From NCBI RefSeq assembly GCF_014695575.1, contig NZ_JACJOO010000071.1:1-64000 (forward strand): a stretch of 64,000 bases of DNA, written 5' to 3'. Below the pieces are notes generated by a model. That model was not told the DNA's origin. It made no database searches and was given only the letters and a program-made list of their open reading frames with translations. This DNA comes from Leptolyngbya sp. FACHB-8. Its GTDB lineage: Bacteria; Cyanobacteriota; Cyanobacteriia; Elainellales; Elainellaceae. Shown one piece after another: positions 9,608 to 19,745 of this stretch. The translations under genes were made by a program, and so were the position numbers. The stretch's first letter is position 1. Each line of letters begins with the position of its first letter.

Positions 9608-9868
9608 GCTGGCAAGTTCAATATGACATTGGGCGATCGCCGCAGCCGTGCTTGCAATGCCATCACCATCCTTGCCGTCAACTTCCTTCTACGGCGCTTC
9701 ATGGTACGCTCCCTCGACCGTATGGCCCACATCGCAGATGTAGCCAGCACGGGCCATATGAGAGCCAAGTTTGAGTACCAGGCAAAGGATGTAGGCGATA
9801 TTGTCAAGGCATTTAACCGCATGAAGGTGAGCTTGGCAATGGCGATGCAAATGTTAGAAAAGAATTAG
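9608..9868 (+). pseudogene. Remnant of a HAMP-domain membrane sensor protein
   Basis: The translation AITILAVNFLLRRFMVRSLDRM then KDVGDIVKAFNRMKVSLAMAM is the last membrane span plus HAMP linker of a cyanobacterial membrane sensor, typically a heme-binding DUF3365-type protein or a small receptor next to a kinase. Everything N-terminal of the last transmembrane helix is missing; an in-frame stop lies at 9605-9607, and no receptor domain is encoded upstream. Its own stop codon is the TAG at the left end of the 108-bp palindromic element that starts at 9865. It is probably a non-functional leftover, although a small membrane peptide cannot be excluded. Confidence 0.6.
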
Positions 9869-9972
9869 GAGATCTCTGAAAAACAATATCCCCATTATTT
9901 GGAAAAAAGGCGCGGCTTCGCCGCGCCTTTTTTCCAAATAATGGGGAAGTTCTTATCTGGAAATCTCCTTAG
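9865..9972. repeat. Palindromic element, family E copy 1 (108 bp)
   Basis: The outer ends, TTAGGAGAT and ATCTCCTTAG, are shared with the copy at 17779. The inner hairpin has 27-base perfect arms (CCCCATTATTTGG outermost, GGCGCGGC innermost) and a TTC loop. The arm sequence is unrelated to that of the other copy although the total length is identical. Confidence 0.88.
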
Positions 9973-10043
9973 AAAGCATTGTCAGTAGGGCGTAGGGGAA
10001 GGTTTAGCAGATACTTTCTAACTGTGTCCCTCACTCCAGGACA

Positions 10044-10075
10044 AAACCCGTCCTTGCGATCGCAAGGACGGGTTT
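10044..10075. repeat. 32-bp perfect palindrome centred on a HIP1 octamer
   Basis: AAACCCGTCCTTGCGA is followed directly by its reverse complement, so the central eight bases are GCGATCGC. It lies downstream of the HerA-like gene and may act as its terminator, but no T-run follows on the minus strand. Confidence 0.7.
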
Positions 10076-10139
10076 GAAAGACACCATTGGTTGTTTTGTT
10101 AGGAGAAGGGTAAAACCGCCCTTAGCAAATGGTGAAAGG

Positions 10140-11876
10140 CTAGAATCCTAAGTCAGCCAAAGCACTTGGAGCAGCGGCTAAGACGGCCTCATCGGACATT
10201 GATTGCCAATCGCGATCGCCAATCTCCGCATAAAATGTCTCGTCATAGGGTCGGGTACGTACTACCACAGGCATGGGCACTGCGTGACCTAACACCAGAG
10301 CCTGCTGCTTCGAGTCTAACTTTGCTAGCACCGAGCGCAATGCCTGCCCACCGGAAACTCCGGTAAAAATGGCATCAATATCTTTCTCATCATTCAGCAG
10401 AGCGGTGATGCGGGTTCCTACCTGGGACATCACTTCGTTATCAATACCGGAAGGACGCTGATCGACCACCAGCAGGGTGACGAAGTATTTCCGCATCTCT
10501 CGGGCAATGGTGCCGAAGATGGTCTGGCGAACGGTGGCAGGGTCGAGAAAGCGGTGGGCTTCTTCAATGGTGATGACCAGTTGATGGGGGCGATCGCTCA
10601 CATTTTTCGTCTGCAAAAACTTCTCAGCCTTGTGTACATAACTGGCATGGATGCGGCGGGCAATAATATTCGTGGCCAACATATAGGAGAGCATGTTGGA
10701 CTGAGAACCGAACTCGACAACCACATGCTTCCCAGCTTCCAGAGATTCGAGAATTTGCCCCACATAGTTCTTCGGGCAAGTCTGCCGCAGATACTTCAAA
10801 TCCTCCAGACGGGTCAGCTTGCGCTGCAACGCCATAATGGAGGACTTGCTGCCCATTTTTACTTCGCAAAATTCCTGAATCTCCTCATTGCTCATAGCGA
10901 GCAGGCGATTAATCCAGCTTTTGCCAAACTCGTTACGGAGAATAATCGCATTTTCCAGGCTGGCTTCTGAAAGGTTCAACTCGCCACGCACCAGCATCAG
11001 GTCTTCCACCTCAATCTGGTCGAAGCTGATATAGAGTTCCTGGGCATCGCGCACACCTCGCCGCCGGGTTGACTCCGGGTCGAGGGTATACATCTGCACC
11101 TGGTCAGGAAACAGTTGCCGTAAACCTTTGACCGTAGAAACTCGTGATTTGCTGCCCTCGCTGGTCGCTTCCCAACCGTACTCGGAGTGCATATCAAAAA
11201 TCAGGTTAACGGCAGCGCGGCGGCGAATAATACCTGATAACAAAAGCCGGGTCAGGAAGGACTTGCCCGTCCCTGATTTGCCGAAAATCCCATTGCTTCG
11301 CTCGACAAAGCGGTCCAAATCTAGACATATTGACACCTCCATATCCATCGGCATGCCAATAGAGAAATTGCGCCGGTGGGGATCATCCTCCCAACCAAAC
11401 ACCGCACGGAAGTCTCGCTCGCTGGCTTCGAACACCTGACTGAAGTGGCTGGGAATAGTTTTGACGGGAAGCAATTCAACAGCGTTAGTGTTAGCTTGAT
11501 AGGAGGACAAGTCAGATTTTTTTCCTTTCGCCTTATCTTTAGTTCCCTTACCGTTTGATGGTGGGTTTGAACCTCCGTCTGTAGGGGTAAACATCAGCAT
11601 GGGCGAAAGGTTTATAGTTCCATAAGTACCGCTCCCTGCCAGAACCTCTTGTAGGAAGGTATTGTTGGGATCTGGAGGATTTGCCAGGATACGTGGACTC
11701 GCCGTACCGAGTGTCACATCAGTCAGCATACAAAAGAAGCGCGATCGTCGCCCCTGCACCACCAGGAACTTTCCGACCCGCATGTCTTCAACAGAAACAT
11801 CGGGGTGCAGCCGCACTTCTAACCCCTGACTGAGCGACCCTTGAATCACTGAGCCGATGGCATTCTCAAGTTCCAT
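10140..11876 (-). CDS. HerA-like DUF87 ATPase
   Basis: A 578-residue ATPase of the HerA/VirB4/FtsK superclass. An N-terminal beta-barrel-like HAS region (about 1-60, with KFLVVQGRRSRFFCMLTDV) is followed by a low-complexity linker (about 100-125), Walker A GKSGTGKS (199-206), NLIFDMHSEYGW after it, and Walker B LVITIEEAHRF. HerA proteins are hexameric DNA translocases that normally work with the nuclease NurA; no NurA-like gene is next to it. Start: the ATG at 11876 gives MELENAIGSVIQGSL with good spacing to an AG-rich site, whereas the frame can be extended to 11948. The gene diverges from the diguanylate cyclase. Confidence 0.85.
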   Translation of the reverse strand: MELENAIGSVIQGSLSQGLEVRLHPDVSVEDMRVGKFLVVQGRRSRFFCMLTDVTLGTASPRILANPPDPNNTFLQEVLAGSGTYGTINLSPMLMFTPTDGGSNPPSNGKGTKDKAKGKKSDLSSYQANTNAVELLPVKTIPSHFSQVFEASERDFRAVFGWEDDPHRRNFSIGMPMDMEVSICLDLDRFVERSNGIFGKSGTGKSFLTRLLLSGIIRRRAAVNLIFDMHSEYGWEATSEGSKSRVSTVKGLRQLFPDQVQMYTLDPESTRRRGVRDAQELYISFDQIEVEDLMLVRGELNLSEASLENAIILRNEFGKSWINRLLAMSNEEIQEFCEVKMGSKSSIMALQRKLTRLEDLKYLRQTCPKNYVGQILESLEAGKHVVVEFGSQSNMLSYMLATNIIARRIHASYVHKAEKFLQTKNVSDRPHQLVITIEEAHRFLDPATVRQTIFGTIAREMRKYFVTLLVVDQRPSGIDNEVMSQVGTRITALLNDEKDIDAIFTGVSGGQALRSVLAKLDSKQQALVLGHAVPMPVVVRTRPYDETFYAEIGDRDWQSMSDEAVLAAAPSALADLGF

Positions 11877-12015
11877 ACCTGATCTCGCTGATGGTGCACT
11901 GGATATCAATGCTGCTTTCCTCATGCCCCCTTGTAGGGAAGAATGCACGTTCGCAATCGGCTGGATTGCGGTGACGGACTTAGCTCCCTATGGAGGATAA
12001 GGGATCTGCTTTTAC

Positions 12016-13041
12016 ATGATACATCTGTTCGAAAATACATTCGTTCTGCTTAGCGCCCTTTTTGAAAGATTGGCTGGCTTTAACAGCCCGCTAATAGCGT
12101 TTCAAAAAGGCTTACCCCTGGACGCTTTTAACAATACGCTTGTGCCTCTGCTGGAACTGGCCTTGATGCCCCACGGAACCTGTTTCTTCTGGAATGTTCC
12201 CCTGACAACGGTGCATGTTGTGGCAGATGGGTTAATTGGGCTGGCCTACTTCTCAATTCCCCTGATTCTGTACATGAACCGCCAACATGTGAGTACTGGA
12301 GCGACTCCACTGTTGATGCTGTTTGTGGCATTTATTTTTAGCTGTGGCATTGGTCATTTGCTGAGTGTCTGGAACATCTGGCATTCAGACTATTGGCTTG
12401 AAGGAATTGAGAAACTCATGACAGCAGCGGCTAGTGTGTACACAGCTTTCTGCTTGTATCAAAAACTGCCCGACTTGCTGCAAACTCGCAAAGCTTTAGA
12501 AGAAACTACGGAGATGGCACGCACCGATCCCCTAACCGGATTGGCAAATCGCCGTGGTTTAATCGAGGCCATGACGACCTCCATGCCGCAACTGAATGCC
12601 CCGGGTATTTCCCATGCACTGGTGCTGCTAGATCTTGATAATTTCAAAGAGATTAATGATACCTGCGGGCACCTGATGGGCGATCGCGTTCTGTGCCAAG
12701 TATCCGAATTGCTTCGGCTGAATACGCGCCTGCTGGATACCTCGGCTCGCATTGGGGGGGATGAGTTTGCCGTGTTTTTGCCAGGTTGTCCTTTACCTCA
12801 GGCCCTCGAAATTGCTGAGCGGTTGCGGATGGCGATCGCCCTGCTTAGCAAAGAAGATCTGCTTCCCCCTGAGCTGGAATTCAGTGCCAGTGTAGGGCTT
12901 GTAGTGACAAACCGTATCCAATCCGACGAACAGTTCTATGCCAAAGCGGACATGGCACTCTACCAGAGCAAACGCAGTGGTAAAAACCGAGTTTCGTGGC
13001 TAGAAGATGGTGCGGATCTCATGCCTCTAGCCATTGACTAA
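12016..13041 (+). CDS. Diguanylate cyclase with ethylene-receptor-type membrane domain
   Basis: A 341-residue membrane protein. Residues 50-150 form three hydrophobic helices carrying the pattern of plant ETR1 ethylene-binding domains: Asp71 and Tyr78 (VADGLIGLAYFSIPL), then Ile107, Cys110 and His114 (FIFSCGIGHLL), with the ETR1 spacings Asp25-Tyr32 and Ile62-Cys65-His69. The preceding MPHGTCFFW stretch is also usual in bacterial members. After a short helix come DPLTGLANR (171-179) and the active site GGDEF (247-251), with the product-inhibition motif RLLD at 238-241. It should make cyclic di-GMP in response to a ligand, possibly ethylene bound through copper at Cys110/His114. The first 45 residues are longer than usual, so a later start is possible. 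It overlaps miaA by 23 bp, tail to tail. Confidence 0.88.
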   Translation: MIHLFENTFVLLSALFERLAGFNSPLIAFQKGLPLDAFNNTLVPLLELALMPHGTCFFWNVPLTTVHVVADGLIGLAYFSIPLILYMNRQHVSTGATPLLMLFVAFIFSCGIGHLLSVWNIWHSDYWLEGIEKLMTAAASVYTAFCLYQKLPDLLQTRKALEETTEMARTDPLTGLANRRGLIEAMTTSMPQLNAPGISHALVLLDLDNFKEINDTCGHLMGDRVLCQVSELLRLNTRLLDTSARIGGDEFAVFLPGCPLPQALEIAERLRMAIALLSKEDLLPPELEFSASVGLVVTNRIQSDEQFYAKADMALYQSKRSGKNRVSWLEDGADLMPLAID

Positions 13042-13999
13042 GCCAAGCCTGAACATGTTCCCAAACCTGTTCCACTAGCTGGGGATGATTAGAATCAAAC
13101 CATTCAATTTGAGTGTCTGAACGAAACCAGGTGCGTTGTCGCTTGGCAAATTGGCGGGTATGCAAAACAGTTTGGGCGATCGCTTCATCCAATGAAATTT
13201 TCCCTGCTAAATACTGCTTGACTTCGGCATATCCCAGGGTATTTAGCAGGGGTAAATCAAATCCATACCGTTTACCCAACGTTTCTACTTCTTCGATAAA
13301 TCCTATTTCAAATAAGTGTTGGGTCCGTTTACGAATGCGTTCCGTTAAAAGATCTGGCTCTTGTGGTACGGGTTCACCACAGTCCAACCCAATCTGCAAA
13401 ATAGGATAATGGGGGGGATATTCACCCTGTTGCTCTGAAATAGGTTTTCCCGTCACGTAGAAAACCTCCAATGCCCGTAGGGTACGCACCTGGTCATTGC
13501 CGTGAATCCGCTCACAAGCCGCAGGGTCAACCTGTTTTAACAGGGCATAGCAGAGGGGTTGGCCTAGAGCTGCGAGTTGCGATCGCAATTCCTCTTGAGG
13601 AGCGACACGGGGAATTTTCATCCCTCGGGTTACCGCTTTAATGTAAAGCCCCGTTCCTCCCACTAACAAAGGAACGGCAATTCCGGATTCTTTCCCCTTA
13701 TGGTGAAAGAGGGAGATTAGGTGCTGCGCCTGTTGCTGGTAGTCGGCAACGGTGAACGTTTCAGTAGGGTTGCAAATATCAATTAAGTAGTGAGGAGCCT
13801 GTTGTTGCTCTTCTGAGGTCGGCTTAGCAGTACCAATGTCAAATTCCCGGTACACCTGTCGCGAATCAGCACTCAGGATGGGGCTGCCGAGACGTTGGGA
13901 GAGGGCGATCGCCAGCCCGGTTTTTCCGGTAGCTGTAGGGCCACATACCACAATCAGGGCAGATTTGTTAGAATTTAGTACAGAGGTATTGTTGTCCAA
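13019..13999 (-). CDS. miaA: tRNA dimethylallyltransferase
   Basis: A 326-residue enzyme that adds a dimethylallyl group to N6 of A37 in tRNAs reading UNN codons. Visible are the P-loop GPTATGKT (about 20-27), LSADSRQVYREFDIGTAKPT (about 43-62), DYQQQAQ, the VGGTGLYIKAVTRG motif (about 116-129) and the C-terminal TRQFAKRQRTWFR (about 291-303). The length is standard. Its last codons overlap the 3' end of the diguanylate cyclase gene in convergent orientation. Confidence 0.96.
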   Translation of the reverse strand: MDNNTSVLNSNKSALIVVCGPTATGKTGLAIALSQRLGSPILSADSRQVYREFDIGTAKPTSEEQQQAPHYLIDICNPTETFTVADYQQQAQHLISLFHHKGKESGIAVPLLVGGTGLYIKAVTRGMKIPRVAPQEELRSQLAALGQPLCYALLKQVDPAACERIHGNDQVRTLRALEVFYVTGKPISEQQGEYPPHYPILQIGLDCGEPVPQEPDLLTERIRKRTQHLFEIGFIEEVETLGKRYGFDLPLLNTLGYAEVKQYLAGKISLDEAIAQTVLHTRQFAKRQRTWFRSDTQIEWFDSNHPQLVEQVWEHVQAWLSQWLEA

Positions 14000-16347
<2,348 letters not shown>

Positions 16348-16367
16348 TACTCCGTTGTAAAGCAAGT

Positions 16368-16401
16368 TGTGCACGGTATTGAGTACTGTGCACATTTTTT
16401 T
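16368..16401 (+). terminator. gyrB terminator
   Basis: TGTGCAC and GTGCACA form a short stem around a roughly 13-base loop, followed by a run of seven T, about 20 bases after the gyrB stop. Confidence 0.8.
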
Positions 16402-16435
16402 GCCCTTCTCTGAGAGGTTTGGGGCGATCGTAGTA

Positions 16436-16559
16436 AACCTGAGTCGGGGTTAAGGGTGTTTTCGAGTGCCGCGCAACGTGCGGCACTTGAAAACACTCAT
16501 TTTGGCGTGCGCAAAGCGCACGCCAAAATGAGCACTTCAGCTTATTCCGAACTGAGGTT
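16436..16559. repeat. Palindromic element, family A copy 2 (124 bp, inverted)
   Basis: This is the reverse orientation of the element at 2325: it starts AACCTGAG and ends CTGAGGTT, and the two hairpins come in swapped order. The tips (GCGCAAAGCGC and CGCGCAACG), however, read in the same direction as in copy 1, so both hairpins are flipped relative to the element ends. No clear flanking duplication is present. Confidence 0.9.
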
Positions 16560-16581
16560 AGTGAGTTATCGGGCTGTGCTC

Positions 16582-16638
16582 AGAACAAGGTATTTTTGAA
16601 AAGCCGTACATAACAGTTTTTCAAAAATACCCTGTTCT
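16582..16638. repeat. Palindromic element, family D copy 2
   Basis: The ends AGAACA and TGTTCT enclose TTTTTGAAAAGC-type arms. It lies 22 bp after the family A element, so two kinds of element sit side by side downstream of gyrB. Confidence 0.8.
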
Positions 16639-16726
16639 AAGCACGTAATACTATACGCAGCGAAAGAACCCTAACTCTTTTTCTTTAAAAAAGGCTTTGC
16701 AATTACAGCCCTTAAAAGCGCTGTAA

Positions 16727-16806
16727 GAGGCTGTTTGAAAGATCCGCCAAGAGACGAATTTTTCGTACGTATAGCGCATGAAGAATCAATTTTTCATGCA
16801 GCCTCT
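16727..16806. repeat. Hairpin element with AGAGGCTG ends
   Basis: AGAGGCTG and CAGCCTCT form the outer inverted repeat of an 80-bp unit with two smaller inner hairpins (GACGAATTTTTCG-like). The rest of the 16348-17195 gap shows nothing gene-like. Confidence 0.6.
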
Positions 16807-17195
16807 CAAGTGTTCTTTACTATACGGGCTGTTCCGTCAAGCCTACTAAGTAACACTATCGTGTTGCAAATTATTGAGGTTGCCAAGCGTTTAATAAGGC
16901 CCTGTATGTAACCGAAAATTACGTTAATTCCTTAAACAGATTAATGCTGTATGCCCTCCAGAATAAGCATTTCAGCTTTTTGATTTACCTGGTTAGAGGA
17001 TGTTCGTAATATAAGCCCCGCATTCAATAAAGATGCAGATGCACAGGTTTGGATACAACAAGGTCAAGTAATTCGACGCATTGTAACGATAATGGTACAA
17101 CTTGTGTTGTCTTGTGTGTCCCCCTACCAGAAAACGGGGCTAGGATTTATCGTAGGAACATGTTAAATATTAAAAAAGCCTTAAGAGAGGTATCC

Positions 17196-17405
17196 ATGAC
17201 ACCTCTATTGCTACACCGCTTCTGGTCCTTCATCGACGATACTCAATCCAGCATCCTGTTGAATCTGGACGACAGCAGTCTAGAGAACTGGCTCGTTAAC
17301 CAATTCGGTTCTGAGCACCCCTTGAATGGCTTAGAAATGGATGTCCTAGGCGATTACGTTCGTTCCCGTCTTCCTTTAATTCGAGAACTGGCACACACCC
17401 GGTAG
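17196..17405 (+). CDS. Small conserved-type cyanobacterial protein (69 aa)
   Basis: The sequence starts MTPLLLHRFWSFIDDTQ and ends SRLPLIRELAHTR, with an acidic middle (LLNLDDSSLENWLV). It looks like a family of short cyanobacterial proteins of unknown function. Start: the ATG at 17196 is preceded by GAGAGG at 6 bases, far better than the upstream in-frame starts at 17160 and 17049. A small stem at about 17413-17437 may end its transcript. Confidence 0.65.
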   Translation: MTPLLLHRFWSFIDDTQSSILLNLDDSSLENWLVNQFGSEHPLNGLEMDVLGDYVRSRLPLIRELAHTR

Positions 17406-17488
17406 CCAGGGTATGCTCTCTGATATATCCATCAGAGCTAGGTGGTACATATAGCTCTGACAGTACTGGCGTTACTTACAGCTTGAGC

Positions 17489-17550
17489 CAAAACCTAGAA
17501 TCCTGATTTTGCTATTGGAAGTAATGCCAAAATCAGGATTCTAGGTTTTG
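17489..17550. repeat. Perfect-arm hairpin
   Basis: CAAAACCTAGAATCCTGATT and its complement form 23-base arms around a 16-base spacer. The loop is unusually long compared with the other hairpins in the window. Confidence 0.75.
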
Positions 17551-17778
17551 ATTTGAGTAGACGAAAAAGTATCGCTTTATTACTCTTTGGATTCCGAAAA
17601 AGGTCTGGGGTCTTTGTCAAAGATTCTTTGACCCCTACTTTCCTATCAGAGCTAAGTTCGTTCGCTATGGTTTCTACATAATTTGTAAAACGGCTGTAGT
17701 TCCTGACGCCGCGCTATCCCTTGTTACGATTATCCAATCGATACCTATTAAAAATACTTCTAACTGGAGTTAAAAAGC

Positions 17779-17886
17779 TTAGGAGATTTCCAGTAATGAA
17801 ATTACCCCCAGAATGTTGGCGCTTTGCCCGCTTCGCGGGCAAAGCGCCAACATTCTGGGTAAATTCTTATGCAGAAACCTCCTTAG
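17779..17886. repeat. Palindromic element, family E copy 2 (108 bp)
   Basis: The ends TTAGGAGAT and CTCCTTAG, and the internal TTCTTATGCAGAAA, match copy 1 at 9865. The core is a perfect 25-base-arm hairpin (CCCAGAATGTTGG outermost, GCCCGC innermost) with the same TTC loop but otherwise unrelated arms. Confidence 0.88.
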
Positions 17887-18264
17887 TACTCAGTAGCGTA
17901 GATTTACTTATGTTTAGAGATGGAAGGTACCACACACCCCTTATCTCTAAACGTAGGCAAATTTACGCCCCTTAATACGAGTAGTTCTAGAAGCAAACTT
18001 CGACTAGTGAAGAACTTTGAAAGGTTGATATGGCAAGCTTCGTGCACTGTATTAACCTCTCAAAGTTTCTCTGGTAAATTCCTGCCACCTTCAGAGCCAA
18101 ATTTGTTTTCATCTCTTAATCCTAAAATCTAAATTATTGCTTAAATTAAAGCTCAAAGTTGTAGTTTTATGCTTTGCTGCAATATCTGAAGTTATTTGAA
18201 ACTGCCTATTACTCATTTTGCTACCTATATAGTTTTTATTAATGAAACTCTATCCTGTGACATT

Positions 18265-18304
18265 GTATTTCCTGATACATACAGAAATACAAAAGCAGTA
18301 GACT
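18265..18304 (+). promoter_or_regulatory. NtcA-activated promoter of natF
   Basis: GTA-TTTCCTGA-TAC at 18265-18278 is a perfect GTAN8TAC box. Twenty bases later TAGACT (18299-18304) fits TAN3T. This is the standard class II NtcA arrangement. It predicts a 5' leader of about 255 bases for natF. Confidence 0.75.
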
Positions 18305-18567
18305 GTTGAAAATGTTCAAGCAGCAACCGGGTGTCGCTTCCTTTGTTATTGCATTCAAGGCTGGTTAAATAGACCGACATTGTATGCAATAGGAGCTGTA
18401 GATTTTGAGGGCATGAGCTATGAAATGTAGCTTGATACCCCTCACCTGCAATGATAGGTTTTTGCTTGGAGGGCGATGGTTCGCCAGTACAAGCTTGGCC
18501 TCATCCAACTGCTGTGTCTGAACGTTTCCAATGAAGTTATTCTTCGTCCAGAAGTGAGCAGTAAATC

Positions 18568-19665
18568 ATGGCTAAGTGGAGATCTTTGCTGTTTGCAGCA
18601 ACGCTTTCAGTTATCACTCTGACAGGTTGTACGTCAACAGCACCGTCTAATTCTGGTGGTGCGGGGGGTGAGGGAACCACCGCAAATGCCAGTGCCGGTA
18701 GCCGATTGGGAGCAATAAAATCGCGCGGCAAACTGATTTGTGGAGTGGAAGGCAGTATCCCTGGCTTCAGCTTCGTTGATTCCAGCGGGGCCTACTCAGG
18801 ATTGGATGTGGATATATGCCGGGCTGTGGCAGCGGCTGTATTTGATACGTCCGAAAATATTGATGAAAAGATCGAATACCGTAACCTTGACTCGACCGAG
18901 CGTTTTACCGCTCTGGCCGGGGGTGAAGTGGATATGCTATCTCGTAATACCACCTGGACAAGTAGCCGAGATGCTGCCGGTGGTAATGGTCTGGAGTTTG
19001 CTCCCACCACTTTCTTCGATGGCCAGGGCATGATGGTTACCAAAGCCAGCGGTATTACAGATTTAGAAGATTTGGCTGGTAAGTCGGTCTGCGTGGAAAC
19101 AGGAACCACCACCGAGCTGAACTTGGCTGATAAAATGCGCGCTCTGGGCGTTCAATATAACGAAGTTAAATTCCAGGATTCTGACGCGACCTACGCAGCT
19201 TATGCTGAAGGTCGTTGCGAAGCAGTGACATCTGACCGCTCTCAGCTAGCGGCTCGCCGGACAACCCTTGCCAACCCTGACGATCACGTCCTGTTGGATG
19301 TAACGATGTCTAAGGAACCTTTGGGACCTGTAACAGTTAACAATGACTCCCAATGGTTCGACGTGGTTCGGTGGGTGACCTATGGCTTGTTCCAGGCTGA
19401 AGAGTTTGATATTAGCCAAGCTTCAGTGCAAGATGCGGTGAAGAGTGAAAACCCGGAAATTCGTCGTTTTCTTGGCACTGAGGGTGACCTGGGGAGCCAG
19501 CTAGGCCTGAGCAATGATTACATGGTAAAAGTAATTGCTGCGGTCGGTAACTATGGCGAGGTTTATGAGCGCAACGTGGGTACTGGTTCGCCCCTGGCGA
19601 TCGACCGCGGCCTCAACAAACTCTGGACTGAGGGCGGCCTGATGTACTCGCCCCCATTCCGCTAA
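18568..19665 (+). CDS. natF: Amino-acid ABC transporter, substrate-binding lipoprotein NatF/AapJ-like
   Basis: A 365-residue periplasmic binding protein anchored as a lipoprotein: a hydrophobic signal and lipobox LTGC put the lipid on Cys21. A Ser/Gly/Ala-rich tether precedes the type 2 solute-binding fold, with GKLICGVEGSIPGFSF, SGLDVDICRAVAAAVF and GKSVCVETGTTTELNL. It belongs to the AapJ/BztA group, and in cyanobacteria NatF is the receptor of the N-II permease for acidic and neutral amino acids. It is the first gene of natF-natG-natH and has an NtcA box upstream. A hairpin (19681-19713) after its stop probably stabilises or partly ends its message, giving more receptor than permease. Confidence 0.9.
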   Translation: MAKWRSLLFAATLSVITLTGCTSTAPSNSGGAGGEGTTANASAGSRLGAIKSRGKLICGVEGSIPGFSFVDSSGAYSGLDVDICRAVAAAVFDTSENIDEKIEYRNLDSTERFTALAGGEVDMLSRNTTWTSSRDAAGGNGLEFAPTTFFDGQGMMVTKASGITDLEDLAGKSVCVETGTTTELNLADKMRALGVQYNEVKFQDSDATYAAYAEGRCEAVTSDRSQLAARRTTLANPDDHVLLDVTMSKEPLGPVTVNNDSQWFDVVRWVTYGLFQAEEFDISQASVQDAVKSENPEIRRFLGTEGDLGSQLGLSNDYMVKVIAAVGNYGEVYERNVGTGSPLAIDRGLNKLWTEGGLMYSPPFR

Positions 19666-19680
19666 GTTCAATGATTTTTT

Positions 19681-19713
19681 AGGAGGCTTTGGAATGTGGT
19701 TCCAGAGCCTCCT
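19681..19713 (+). terminator. Intercistronic hairpin natF-natG
   Basis: AGGAGGCTTTGGAA pairs with TTCCAGAGCCTCCT around a 5-base loop. No strong T-run follows, so it is more likely an attenuator or an RNA-stability element than a full terminator. Confidence 0.6.
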
Positions 19714-19745
19714 CTGCGTTTTAACTGTGCTTGAGGCTCCGGAGT

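Larger units (their letters stand above)
17406..18264. other. Long intergenic region before the nat operon
   Basis: There are no supportable genes. It contains a 23-base-arm hairpin at 17489-17550 (CAAAACCTAGAATCC arms) and the 108-bp family E element at 17779-17886. Reading frames at 17721-18132 run through these repeats and are rejected. Confidence 0.7.
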
